Origin: Natronolimnohabitans innermongolicus JCM 12255
Lineage (GTDB): Archaea; Halobacteriota; Halobacteria; Halobacteriales; Natrialbaceae
Reading direction: 5' to 3'
Assembly: GCF_000337215.1 (NCBI RefSeq)
Contig: NZ_AOHZ01000043.1
Location: forward strand, 11,377-73,190
DNA length: 61,814 bases
Position numbers and translations under genes: made by a program. The notes beneath the pieces are model-generated. The model was given only the letters and a program-made list of their open reading frames with translations. It was not told the DNA's origin and made no database searches. Shown here one piece after another: positions 33,798 to 42,572 of the stretch. Position 1 is the first letter of the stretch. Each line of letters opens with the position of its first letter.

Positions 33798-34694
33798 ATG
33801 AGCCGAGCACCGAGCACACTGGATCTCGTCGGGCGCGCCGTCGCAACCGTTCGATCCGACGGACTCGCCAAGGTGATCCGTCGAAGTATCCCGGTAGTCG
33901 ACCGACGGCGCAAGCGACTCGTTCGACGAGCGCTGGCTCGCGCGGGCGGCGTCTCCGCCGGTCGGCGCTATCTACACCTTCGTCGGCAGGTCAGGCCGGC
34001 GACGGTCACCGACGCGGATCCGTTCGTCCGACACTGGATCGATCCGTCGCGGATCGAGCGCCAGGTCCGCGGCGCCTCGAAGCGATGGGGGCGCGTCGAG
34101 GACGGCGCGTGGGATCAGGCGACCGTGCCGTTCGACGAGACGCCGGCCTCCGAGAGCGTCGTCGCACACTTCGAACGGGGCGTCCCCTGGACCGACACCG
34201 TGGAGTTCGAGGCGTATCTCGAGCGCCTCGAGGCCGGCGAACAGCCGAAGGGCTGTACCACCGTCGAAGAACTCGAGGCACGCTTCGAAGCCTTCGATAC
34301 GATCTACGAACGGATCGAACGCGACGGCTACCGGTCGCAGCCGGAGCTGTGGAACGAACGGCCGGCGTACCAACGAGAGATCTTCTACAAGTGGGACCGC
34401 TCGCTCGATCCGCGACTCGACGAGATCACCGTTAGTATCGGCCGCGACGGCGCGCTGTTACACAGCGACCGCGGCGACCATCGGTTGGCGATCGCGAAAC
34501 TGCTCGACCTGGAGGCGATTCCCGTGCTGGTGCGACGACGACACGCGCAGTGGCAGTCGGTTCGCGACGAACTGTCGGCGGCAACTGAGCGCGCCGAGCT
34601 GACAGAACGGAGTAAACAGCACCTCGAGCATCCCGACGTTCGCGACCTACACGCGTTCGACGCGTCGACGGACGGAACCGGAACGCCTCTCTGA
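33798..34694 (+). CDS. ParB-like domain protein, paralogue 1
   Basis: 298 residues from ATG 33798 (an ATG at 33771 adds nine residues). N-terminal ~60 residues are very basic (RRSIPVVDRRRKRLVRRAL). The C-terminal half has IYERIERDGYRSQPEL, then DEITVSIGRDGALLHSDRGDHRLAIAKLLDLEAIPVLVRRRHAQW, a ParB/Srx-like nucleotide-binding pattern (HRLAIAKLL). Homologues occur in haloarchaeal surface-glycan gene clusters. It converges on a paralogue (34745-35536), and an ABC exporter follows. Activity unknown. Confidence 0.75.
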   Translation: MSRAPSTLDLVGRAVATVRSDGLAKVIRRSIPVVDRRRKRLVRRALARAGGVSAGRRYLHLRRQVRPATVTDADPFVRHWIDPSRIERQVRGASKRWGRVEDGAWDQATVPFDETPASESVVAHFERGVPWTDTVEFEAYLERLEAGEQPKGCTTVEELEARFEAFDTIYERIERDGYRSQPELWNERPAYQREIFYKWDRSLDPRLDEITVSIGRDGALLHSDRGDHRLAIAKLLDLEAIPVLVRRRHAQWQSVRDELSAATERAELTERSKQHLEHPDVRDLHAFDASTDGTGTPL

Positions 34695-34744
34695 ACATCG
34701 GACTCGTAGCGCGGTTGGACGGCCAGATACGTCGGTTCCACCCG

Positions 34745-35536
34745 TTAGCTGGTCAGATCCCGGAGATCCGGATGGTCAACGACGGATGTCGCTCGAGCGC
34801 AGCGGTCGCGGTGGCGCATCCACTCGCGGTGGCGAACGAGGACGCCGACCGGCACCGTCTCGAGCCCGAGTAGTTTAGCGATCGCGAGCCGGTGGCGGCC
34901 GTTGACGAACAGGAGTTCGCCGTCGCGCCCGATGTCGACGAGGATCTCTTCGGTCACGCCGAGTACGGAGCCGTATCCGAGCGCCCGCTGGGATCGGTAG
35001 CCGTTGCGTTCGATCCGCTCGTAGAGTTCGTCGATCCGGTCGCACCGCTCCAGAATGGCTTCCTGACTCGTGAGACTCCGCCACGACGGTTCCCCGTCCT
35101 CGGCCAGCTCGAGACACCGCCGAACGAACGGCGTTTCGGGCCACGCGACGCCGTCCTCGAAGCGCATCCGCATGGACTCGAAGAAGACGCTCTCAGAGAA
35201 GCGATCGGCCCGGTAGAGCTCGTACCGATGGCGGTAGTCCTCGTCGATGATCGTGACGTCGTCGGTCCGGTCCCAGTCGCCGCCGCGAACCGTGCCGAGC
35301 TGCGCTGCCTTCTCGTGATACGGCGGATACGCTCGCCCGGTAAACGACTGCACGTCGCTCGGATCGATCGAACGCGTCGCAAACGGATCCGGGGGGTGAT
35401 CGAACGGAGCGAAGTCGTCCGCCGTCGTCCGCCGGATGTACGCGTTCTTGACGGCCGTCGGAATCTCGAGCGGGAGTTCGGCGTAAACTCGCTCGAGGGT
35501 CCGAAACGGCGCCGACGACTGGTCTGCCAGGGACAT
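34745..35536 (-). CDS. ParB-like domain protein, paralogue 2
   Basis: 263 residues from ATG 35536. It shares with paralogue 1 the segments LYERIERNGYRSQ, EILVDIGRDGELLFVNGRHRLAIAKLLGLETVPVGVLVRHREW and the end HPDLRDL. The N-terminal half is different and acidic, with SIDPSDVQSFTGRAYPPYHEKAAQLGTVRGGDWDRT. The two genes face each other with 50 bp between their stops. Probably a diverged duplicate; function unknown but likely tied to the adjacent exporter locus. Confidence 0.75.
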   Translation of the reverse strand: MSLADQSSAPFRTLERVYAELPLEIPTAVKNAYIRRTTADDFAPFDHPPDPFATRSIDPSDVQSFTGRAYPPYHEKAAQLGTVRGGDWDRTDDVTIIDEDYRHRYELYRADRFSESVFFESMRMRFEDGVAWPETPFVRRCLELAEDGEPSWRSLTSQEAILERCDRIDELYERIERNGYRSQRALGYGSVLGVTEEILVDIGRDGELLFVNGRHRLAIAKLLGLETVPVGVLVRHREWMRHRDRCARATSVVDHPDLRDLTS

Positions 35537-35681
35537 ATCGAACGACGGGCTAAGGAACGCCAAAAAGTTCCAGAACCGTTCACGGTCGCTAACCGTGGAC
35601 TACCACTTCTCACTGATAGTCATCAATCGGATAACGTTCCCATAACAATACCGTTCGGTCTTCTCATACGGAGTACGCTCA

Positions 35682-37469
35682 ATGTCTACCGAGGATCTCA
35701 CCCGCCGCGAAAAGTTACGGGGGCTGTATCTGGTGGCGACCTACCGGCCAGCACTGACGGTTTCGCTCATCCTGTTCAGCGGACTCGTCGCGCTGCTCGA
35801 GGGGATCGGCGTGAGCTTCATCGTTCCGATCATCGAGATCGCCCAGGGATCGGCCGAAACAGCGGGCGACGACGAGATGGTCGGCGCCTTCGTGACCGCC
35901 TTCGAGACGGCCGGCATTCCGTTCACGCTCGGCTACATCATCCTCGCGGTCGGCGCAATCCTGACGGTCCGGTACGTCGCAGCGTTCGCCGTCGGCTGGA
36001 TGCGCGTCTGGCTTCGCACGCACTACGTCCGGGACCTCCAGTCGCGTGCGTTCGAGAACGCACTCAACGCCCGCGTCGCCTACTTCGATAAGGAGGGCTC
36101 CGACGACGTCCTCAACGCCATCGTTACCCAGGCGGAGTACGCCGGAAAGGTGATCCGGGACTTCGTTCGCTTCTTCGAGCAGGTCCTCTTGATCGGGATG
36201 TACCTTGCGATCGCGTTCTATATCTCCCCGCTGATGACAGTCGTCGCCGGCGTCGCGATCGCCGCCATCACGTTCTTCATCCGGAACGTCCTCGAGAGCG
36301 GCTACGACGTCGGCGATCAGGTCGCCGACGCGAACGAGGGGATCCAGCAGAACGTTCAAACGGGGACCCAGGGGATCCGCGACGTCAAACTCATCGGGAT
36401 GACCGACGAGCTTTACGACAAATTCTCGACGCACCTCGATCGCTTCACCAATTCCTCGATCACGCTCGGCCGCAACGAGGCCGCGATCGGCTGTGCGTAC
36501 AACCTCTCCATCGCGCTGCTCGTCTTCGGATTGATCTACGTCTCGATCACGTTCGCGGACATGTCCCTGGGCGCGCTGGCCGCGTTCCTCTTCATCATGT
36601 TCCAGCTCGGTCCGCGCGTTAGCAACGCCAACGAGTACTTCTACAAGGTCGAGGGCCGCCTCCCGCACCTGGTTCGTACCCAGCAGTTCATCGAGGAACT
36701 CGAGGCGAGCAGCGACTTCGAGGGCGGCGACCGATCCGTTCCGGAGCCGCCGACGCCGATCGAGTTCGACGACGTTTCCTTCTCCTACGAGGAGGACGAA
36801 CAGGTCCTCGAGAACGTCTCCTTTACCGTCGACAACGGCGAGTTCGTCGCGTTCGTCGGCCAATCGGGCGAAGGGAAGTCGACGATCGCAGCGCTGCTCG
36901 CGCGTCTCTACGAACCCGACGACGGGGCGATCACCGCCGACGGCGTCCCGATCGACGAGTTCGACACCGCCGACTGGCGCGACCGCATCGCGTTCGTCCG
37001 CCAGGACCCCTACATCTTCAACAAGACGCTCCTCGAGAACGTCACCGCCGGCAACGACGACGCCACCCGTACGGCGGTCGAGGAGGCCTGCGAGATCGCG
37101 CAGGTGACCGAGTTCCTCGACGAACTCCCCGAAGGCTACGACACCGAACTGGGCGACAACGGCGTCCGCCTCTCCGGTGGGCAACGCCAGCGCGTCGCCC
37201 TCGCCCGCGCCCTCCTCGAGGACGCCGACATCCTCGTCCTGGACGAGGCGACCAGCGACCTCGACGCCAACATCGAACGCCGCGTCCAGGAGGGCATCGA
37301 GGAGATGTCCCAGGAGTACACGATCCTCGCGATCGCCCATCGGCTGTCGACCGTCCGCGAGGCCGACCAGATCTACGCCCTCGAGAACGGAACGATCGCC
37401 GAACGCGGCGAACACGGCCAGTTGCTCGAGAAAGAGGGCGCCTACGCGAACCTCTACGCCTCGCAGTGA
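35682..37469 (+). CDS. ABC exporter, fused permease-ATPase (MsbA-like)
   Basis: 595 residues. Six TM helices occupy residues ~20-320 and the nucleotide-binding domain ~360-595. Walker A is GQSGEGKST, the signature LSGGQRQR, Walker B ILVLDEAT, and the H-loop is in AIAHRLS. Half-size exporter, works as a dimer; substrates of relatives are lipids, glycolipids or peptides. It follows the ParB-like gene (divergent, 145 bp) and a second exporter of the same type lies 1.6 kb downstream. Export of a glycan-linked lipid is possible but unproven. Confidence 0.92.
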   Translation: MSTEDLTRREKLRGLYLVATYRPALTVSLILFSGLVALLEGIGVSFIVPIIEIAQGSAETAGDDEMVGAFVTAFETAGIPFTLGYIILAVGAILTVRYVAAFAVGWMRVWLRTHYVRDLQSRAFENALNARVAYFDKEGSDDVLNAIVTQAEYAGKVIRDFVRFFEQVLLIGMYLAIAFYISPLMTVVAGVAIAAITFFIRNVLESGYDVGDQVADANEGIQQNVQTGTQGIRDVKLIGMTDELYDKFSTHLDRFTNSSITLGRNEAAIGCAYNLSIALLVFGLIYVSITFADMSLGALAAFLFIMFQLGPRVSNANEYFYKVEGRLPHLVRTQQFIEELEASSDFEGGDRSVPEPPTPIEFDDVSFSYEEDEQVLENVSFTVDNGEFVAFVGQSGEGKSTIAALLARLYEPDDGAITADGVPIDEFDTADWRDRIAFVRQDPYIFNKTLLENVTAGNDDATRTAVEEACEIAQVTEFLDELPEGYDTELGDNGVRLSGGQRQRVALARALLEDADILVLDEATSDLDANIERRVQEGIEEMSQEYTILAIAHRLSTVREADQIYALENGTIAERGEHGQLLEKEGAYANLYASQ

Positions 37470-37773
37470 GCCTGTGAGTCGAGATCCGATACCAGTCGAG
37501 CGGGTCTCTATATCGCACCCGGCTGACTCGAGTGGGTCTCGATTCCAGCCCAGCCTGCTTTTCGTGGTGGTTTGACGGTAGAACGTGGGCTCGAGGGGGT
37601 GGGCGTGTGGGCCCACTTTCTGCAGCCTCAACGCGCACGAGGAATTGTATCGGTTCGCGGATAGTTGACTGTCAATTGAGCACCACCATCTACGATCACG
37701 AATCACTCGAAATACCCAATGAGGACTCTCCTATCGTCAGCCACTTGTTTATCAATTCTGTTGGTGTGCGTGT
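37470..37773. other. intergenic region without a gene
   Basis: 304 bases. A TATA-like TTGTTTATCAA at ~37746-37756 is the likely promoter of the small zinc protein gene that follows; nothing else recognised. Confidence 0.5.
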
Positions 37774-37971
37774 ATGCCAGATTACCGATACACCGAAGTT
37801 GTCTTCTGCAAATCTTGCGGCTACGTCTCGTCGCGGGACCCGCAGTTCAAGGGCTTCATGGACCGTATCGACACCGATATCCTCACGGCCGAGTGCGAGG
37901 AGTGCGGCGAGGTCAACTGGGGGAAGCGCCACGAGCAGGATGCTCATCTCCGGGATCAGCGCCACCCCTAA
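37774..37971 (+). CDS. small zinc-finger protein
   Basis: 65 residues with VFCKSCGYVSSRD and ECEECGEVNWGKRHEQDAH. Two CxxC pairs form a probable zinc knuckle and the end is His-rich (HEQDAHLRDQRHP). It belongs to the large set of haloarchaeal micro-proteins with zinc ribbons. ATG 37774 lies ~20-25 bases after a TATA-like element, suggesting leaderless expression. Function unknown. Confidence 0.75.
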   Translation: MPDYRYTEVVFCKSCGYVSSRDPQFKGFMDRIDTDILTAECEECGEVNWGKRHEQDAHLRDQRHP

Positions 37972-37973
37972 CC

Positions 37974-38042
37974 ATGACCGACGGCGAAATCACTGAACGG
38001 TTCGGGAAACTCGAGCGTCTCTCTGTCTCGAAATCGGAGTGA
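37974..38042 (+). CDS. possible 22-residue microprotein
   Basis: An ATG two bases after the stop of the zinc protein opens a 22-codon frame (MTDGEITERFGKLERLSVSKSE) with halophile-like acidic composition. Only position and composition support it; it may be chance. Confidence 0.25.
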   Translation: MTDGEITERFGKLERLSVSKSE

Positions 38043-38195
38043 CGGCAGACGAAAGGCGATAGCGATGTCAGGTGAGTTCGCTATCAGCAGTCGTGATAGT
38101 CGCGGTCGAATGGGCTCTCGCAGAACGACAATCGGCGACTTCGTCCGAGTCGCCGTGTTATCGCTATGCACAGTCCGTCTGCGGTAACCGTCTCG

Positions 38196-38395
38196 TCGGT
38201 TCTTTTGAAGACAAAACTGTGGGCTCGAGCGGGTTCGAACCGAAATCAGACGTGCTCGCTACGCTGCGCGCGACTGATAGGGTTCGAACCGCCCTCGTTC
38301 CACGTACCTGCTGCTCGCGAGTTTGCTCACAGCTAAGCGGAGCGAAGCTCCGCGAGGTCCAAAAGAGCGCTTCGGCTCTTTTGAAGACAGAAATA
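38196..38395 (-). repeat. tRNA-Val 3'-end duplication with hairpin elements
   Basis: Downstream of tRNA-Val on the minus strand, 46 bases spanning the tRNA 3' end and its flank (38372-38417) recur at 38196-38241, with an exact 12-base block from the flank (TCTTTTGAAGAC). A partial copy sits at 38281-38297. Between copies a hairpin has outer stem GAACC (38237-38241)/GGTTC (38281-38285) and inner stem ATCAG/CTGAT. Two further hairpins lie near the tRNA: 9-bp arms CAAAAGAGC/GCTCTTTTG, and GCGGAGC/GCTCCGC. Confidence 0.75.
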
Positions 38396-38469
38396 TGGGC
38401 TCGGGCGGGTTCGAACCACCGACCTCGGCCTTGTAAAGGCCGCGTCATGACCAGCTAGACCACGAGCCC
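38396..38469 (-). tRNA. tRNA-Val (anticodon TAC)
   Basis: A 74-nt cloverleaf on the minus strand. Acceptor GGGCTCG/CGAGCCC, anticodon stem CGGCC/GGCCG with loop TTTACAA (TAC), T arm GGTGG-TTCGAAC-CCGCC. CCA is not encoded. Confidence 0.95.
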
Positions 38470-38530
38470 GCATCCGAACCAAATCCCCGCGTCCGAATAA
38501 CCTTTACTTTCTCACGCCGCAGGGACGGCC

Positions 38531-39025
38531 ATGGTCGACGACCGCGTCTGGAAGGCACTCCTGACCCTCGCAGCCGTCGGCGCGGTCGTTTTTCTCGTCT
38601 TCCAGCTCGGATTCATCACCCCGCCGTGGGCCGAGGACCGCGCCGACGTCCGCGTCGTCGACGGCGACACCGGCGAGGAACTCGCGGTCGTCGACGCCGA
38701 AGTCGCCGACACCTACTCCGATCGCTACACCGGGCTGAGCGACCACGACGACCTCCCGGAGGGTGAGGGAATGCTGTTCGTCCACTCGAGCGAGGGCGAG
38801 CGAACGTACGTTATGCGCGACATGGACTTCGACATCGACATCGTCTTCGTCGACGCCGACCGCGAGATCACGACCATCGAACACGCCCGCGCGCCCGAAC
38901 CCGACGAGGACGGAAACGACCTCGAGCATACCGGGCGAGCGCAGTACGTCCTCGAGGTGCCCCGCGGGTACGCCAACGAGACGGGGATGCGCGTCGGCGA
39001 CGAACTCGAGATCGAGTACCGGTGA
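38531..39025 (+). CDS. DUF192 family membrane-anchored protein
   Basis: 164 residues. N-terminal membrane helix (residues 8-25), then a DUF192 domain: EVADTYSDRYTGLSDHDDLPEGEGMLFVHSSEGERTYVMRDMDFDIDIVFVDADREITTIEHA and YVLEVPRGYANETGMRVGDELEI. The family is a small beta-barrel found in bacteria and archaea, usually exported; its function is not known. Start at ATG 38531 directly in front of the membrane helix. Confidence 0.9.
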   Translation: MVDDRVWKALLTLAAVGAVVFLVFQLGFITPPWAEDRADVRVVDGDTGEELAVVDAEVADTYSDRYTGLSDHDDLPEGEGMLFVHSSEGERTYVMRDMDFDIDIVFVDADREITTIEHARAPEPDEDGNDLEHTGRAQYVLEVPRGYANETGMRVGDELEIEYR

Positions 39026-39090
39026 GCAGGGCTCTCGCGTATTTCGATACGTAACAACCCTTATTGGCGGCGGACCCGGAATCGAATTCA

Positions 39091-41052
39091 ATGAGTGGGA
39101 GCGGCGGCGTCGACTGGGACGACGACGATCCGTTCGAGGAGCAACGGGATCAGGTCGAGAGCCCGATGCGACGGCTGCTTTTCGAGTACGGCCGCCCGTA
39201 CTGGTTTTCCGTAACGGTCGGACTGATCGCGAGCGTGCTCGCACGCGCGCTGGATTTGCTCCCCGCGCTCCTGTTAGCGGTTGCGATCGACGCGATCTTC
39301 GGCGACGCGGCGTTCGCCGAGCAGGTCCCGCTAGTCGTTCTTCCGGAGGCGTGGCTCCCGGCGACGCAAGAAGCGCAGTTCTGGCTCGTGGTCGCCGCCA
39401 TCGCCGGGTCGTTCGTCCTCGGCGCCGTCTTCCACTGGCTGCGCAACTGGGGGTTCAACGCCTTCTCCCAGGGCGTCCAACACGACGTGCGGACGGCGAC
39501 CTACGACAAGATGCAGCGCCTGGACATGGAGTTCTTCGCGAACAAGCAGACCGGCGAGATGATGTCCGTCCTCTCGAACGACGTCAACCAACTCGAGCGC
39601 TTCCTGAACGAGGGGATGAACTCCGCGACGCGGCTGATCGTGATGGTCGTCGGCATCACGTTCCTGCTGTTCTGGCTGAATCCGCAACTGGCGCTGGTCT
39701 CGCTTGCCCCCGTGCCGCTGATCGCGATCTTCACGTACGTCTTCGTCAAGAAGATCCAGCCGAAGTACGCCGCCGTCCGCTCCTCCGTCGGGAAGGTCAA
39801 CTCCCGCCTCGAGAACAACCTCGGCGGGATCAACGTGATCAAGTCCTCGAACACCGAGCCCTACGAGTCCGACCGCGTCGAGGACGTCTCCCGAAAGTAC
39901 TACGACACGAACTGGGAGGCCATCTGGCTACGAATCAAATTCTTCCCCACCCTGCAGGTCATCTCGGGAGTCGGGTTCGTCCTCACGTTCCTCGTCGGCG
40001 GCTACTGGGTGTTCACGGGCTCGGGCCCCGGACCGTTCACCGGGACGCTCGAGACCGGCGTCTTCGTCGCCTTCATCATGTACACCCAGCAACTCGTCTG
40101 GCCGATGGCCCAGTTCGGACAGGTCATCAACATGTATCAGCGAGCGGCGGCCTCGAGCGAGCGCATCTTCGGCCTGATGGACGAGGAGGGGCGCATCGAG
40201 CGCGACGAAGAGGCCGAGGACCTCGAGGTTCGAGCCGGTCGCGTCGAGTACGATCACGTCGGCTTCGGTTACGACACGGACGACGACCGGGTCATCGACG
40301 ACGTCTCCTTCGACGTCGAGGGCGGCGAGACGGTCGCGCTGGTCGGCCCGACGGGCGCCGGCAAGTCGACCGTGCTGAAACTCCTCTTGCGGCTCTACGA
40401 CGTCGACGAGGGTTCGATCCGGGTCGACGGCCAGGACGTTCGCGAGGTCTCGCTCTCGAGCCTGCGTCGATCGATGGGCTACGTCGGCCAGGAGTCGTTT
40501 CTCTTCTACGGCACCGTCGAGGAGAACATCGCCTACGGATCGTTCGACGCCGATCGCGAGGAGATCGTCGCGGCCGCGAAGGCCGCCGAAGCCCACGAGT
40601 TCATCCAGAACCTGCCCGACGGCTACGACACGATGGTCGGCGAGCGCGGCGTCAAACTCTCCGGCGGGCAGCGCCAGCGCGTCGCGATCGCCCGCGCGGT
40701 GCTCAAAGACCCCGATATCCTCGTCCTGGACGAGGCGACCAGCGACGTCGACACCGAGACGGAGATGCTCATCCAGCGCTCGATCGACGATCTCACCGAG
40801 AACCGGACCACGTTCGCCATCGCTCACCGCCTCTCGACGATCAAGGACGCCGACCAGATCCTCGTCCTAGAGGGCGGCGAGATCGTCGAGCGCGGGACCC
40901 ACGGCGAGTTGCTCGCAAACGACGGCCTCTACGCCCACCTCTGGGGCGTCCAGGCCGGCGAGATCGACGAACTCCCCCAGGAGTTCATCGAGCGCGCCCA
41001 GCGCCGACAGGCGCGGACGGAGGTCGACGTCGACGCCGACGACGACGACTGA
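39091..41052 (+). CDS. ABC exporter, fused permease-ATPase (second copy)
   Basis: 653 residues. An acidic N-terminal ~35 residues, six TM helices (~45-330) and an NBD (~385-620). Walker A GPTGAGKST, signature LSGGQRQR, Walker B ILVLDEAT, H-loop AIAHRLST. The C-terminal ~35 residues are an acidic tail (RTEVDVDADDDD). The linker VKKIQPKYAAVRSSVGKVNSRLENNLGGINVIKS is typical of MsbA/BmrA-like exporters. Substrate unknown; paralogous in architecture to the exporter at 35682-37469. ATG 39091 chosen; the upstream frame starts with TTG. Confidence 0.93.
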   Translation: MSGSGGVDWDDDDPFEEQRDQVESPMRRLLFEYGRPYWFSVTVGLIASVLARALDLLPALLLAVAIDAIFGDAAFAEQVPLVVLPEAWLPATQEAQFWLVVAAIAGSFVLGAVFHWLRNWGFNAFSQGVQHDVRTATYDKMQRLDMEFFANKQTGEMMSVLSNDVNQLERFLNEGMNSATRLIVMVVGITFLLFWLNPQLALVSLAPVPLIAIFTYVFVKKIQPKYAAVRSSVGKVNSRLENNLGGINVIKSSNTEPYESDRVEDVSRKYYDTNWEAIWLRIKFFPTLQVISGVGFVLTFLVGGYWVFTGSGPGPFTGTLETGVFVAFIMYTQQLVWPMAQFGQVINMYQRAAASSERIFGLMDEEGRIERDEEAEDLEVRAGRVEYDHVGFGYDTDDDRVIDDVSFDVEGGETVALVGPTGAGKSTVLKLLLRLYDVDEGSIRVDGQDVREVSLSSLRRSMGYVGQESFLFYGTVEENIAYGSFDADREEIVAAAKAAEAHEFIQNLPDGYDTMVGERGVKLSGGQRQRVAIARAVLKDPDILVLDEATSDVDTETEMLIQRSIDDLTENRTTFAIAHRLSTIKDADQILVLEGGEIVERGTHGELLANDGLYAHLWGVQAGEIDELPQEFIERAQRRQARTEVDVDADDDD

Positions 41053-41106
41053 CAAGGGGTCCACAAACCGCGATCACGCGAACAAGAAGAAATCGGTCGC
41101 GAGCGG

Positions 41107-41451
41107 TCAGAACGACTCCTGTCCTTCCTGGTCCTCTTGGTCGGGCGCACCCTCCTCCTGGCGCTGCTCGCCCGCCGCCGGCGGCGTCCGGTCGCTGTAG
41201 TTCTTCCGTCCGATGGCCTCGTCGCCGACCATGTTCATGATCGCCTGCTCGACCTCGCCGGAGTCGCGGTACTCGTCTTCGTTCAGCGGCCCGATGAGTT
41301 CCTCGAGGGTCGCCGTCTCGCCCTCCATGTCGATCTCTTCGTCGCCGTAGCGCTCGAGGAGTTCGTCCTCGCTCAGCGGGTAGTCCGCGGACTCGAGTTC
41401 GTCGCCCAGGTCGCCGAGCTCGACGCCGAGTTGACGGTTGTCGTCGGTCAT
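41107..41451 (-). CDS. haloarchaeal acidic protein (DUF5789-like)
   Basis: 114 residues. The core LGDELESADYPLSEDELLERYGDEEIDMEGETATLEELI is shared by a haloarchaeal family (DUF5789 by memory): a YP-LS-DELLERYGD helix pair and a beta turn. The C-terminus is low-complexity Glu/Gln/Asp. No catalytic motif. It converges with the ABC exporter, 54 bp apart. Confidence 0.75.
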   Translation of the reverse strand: MTDDNRQLGVELGDLGDELESADYPLSEDELLERYGDEEIDMEGETATLEELIGPLNEDEYRDSGEVEQAIMNMVGDEAIGRKNYSDRTPPAAGEQRQEEGAPDQEDQEGQESF

Positions 41452-41503
41452 AGTCGACCTTGACCGAGGCGTCGGAAACCGGTTGGCCCTGCGTTCGCCA
41501 CTC

Positions 41504-42547
41504 TCACGTCGACCGCGTCTCGCGACCCGCCCACACCGCCGGAGCGACGACGAGACCCCCGAGGACGGCCGCCGGCGCGACCGCAGCGGGGTCGCTCTCG
41601 AGTGCGACGAGCGCGGCGACGAGACCCAGCGCCACGGTCGCGGATTCGGCGTGGTACGACGACCGTCCGGACGACGAGGGCGACGGTGACAATTGTCGCT
41701 GGCCGAGCGTCCAGACGACGAGGCCGCCGGCCGCCAGCGCGGCGTACGTGACCGAGCGTCCGCCGGCGCCGCTAACCGCGATCGCGACGACGGCGAGCCC
41801 CAGTGCGAGGCCGAAGGCGGTCGTCGTCCGATCGAGCGGCGACCGCTCGAGGAGCCACCAGACGCCGGCGAGGTACGCGACGCCGAGGGCGACGCCAGCG
41901 ACGACGTCGCCGGGGTAGTGAACGGTCAGGAGAACGCGCGAGAGGCTCACCGAGAGCGCGACGGCGCCGGCGACCGCGAATCGCTGTCGGCGGGAACCGA
42001 AGGGGACGACGAGGGCCAGCAGGCCGTAGGCGACGGTCGCGCCGACGGCGTGGCCGCTCGGAAACCCGTACCCGCCGAGCGTTACCGAAGAGACGTAGGC
42101 GGACTCGAGTGCGCCCGAGAGCAGGCCGGGCGTGGCGACGACCTGTTCGGGCCGCGGTAACGCGAAGGCGTACTTCAGCGCGGTCATCGCGGCGAGTCCG
42201 CCGACGAGCGCGGCGACGATCCAGACGGCCGGCTCGGCCCTTGATTCGCGTGCTTCGCTCGGCGTTGGTGACGTGAGCGCGCGCGTCCGTTCGTCCCGCT
42301 GGCGATGCCACGTCACCAGCCACGACCCCACGATCGTGATCGAAATGACGACCCAGACGTCGCCGAGGCGCGTTACGAGCGCGGCCAACAGGAGCAGCCA
42401 CTCGGGGAGCGAGCCGTGGATCGCCTCGAGGAGATCGCCGCCACGGTACACGATACCACTATTCAATATCGGATCCGGTGTCCGACGGCCTTGCCACTGC
42501 AAGGATCTTATCAGGCGTCGCACGACGCCCGGCATCGGGAGTTTCAT
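41504..42547 (-). CDS. PAP2-family membrane phosphatase
   Basis: 347 residues. The phosphatase signature is complete: KYAFALPRP (motif 1), PSGHA (motif 2) and SRVLLTVHYPGD (motif 3), each between TM helices. Beyond motif 3 come about five more helices, longer than a minimal PAP2 protein. It likely hydrolyses lipid phosphates or polyprenyl pyrophosphate at the membrane. ATG 42547 (MKLPMPGVV) chosen; an ATG at 42574 would overlap the start of the divergent gene. Confidence 0.88.
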   Translation of the reverse strand: MKLPMPGVVRRLIRSLQWQGRRTPDPILNSGIVYRGGDLLEAIHGSLPEWLLLLAALVTRLGDVWVVISITIVGSWLVTWHRQRDERTRALTSPTPSEARESRAEPAVWIVAALVGGLAAMTALKYAFALPRPEQVVATPGLLSGALESAYVSSVTLGGYGFPSGHAVGATVAYGLLALVVPFGSRRQRFAVAGAVALSVSLSRVLLTVHYPGDVVAGVALGVAYLAGVWWLLERSPLDRTTTAFGLALGLAVVAIAVSGAGGRSVTYAALAAGGLVVWTLGQRQLSPSPSSSGRSSYHAESATVALGLVAALVALESDPAAVAPAAVLGGLVVAPAVWAGRETRST

Positions 42548-42572
42548 GGCCGCGCCGCCGAAGTAGTCGGGC

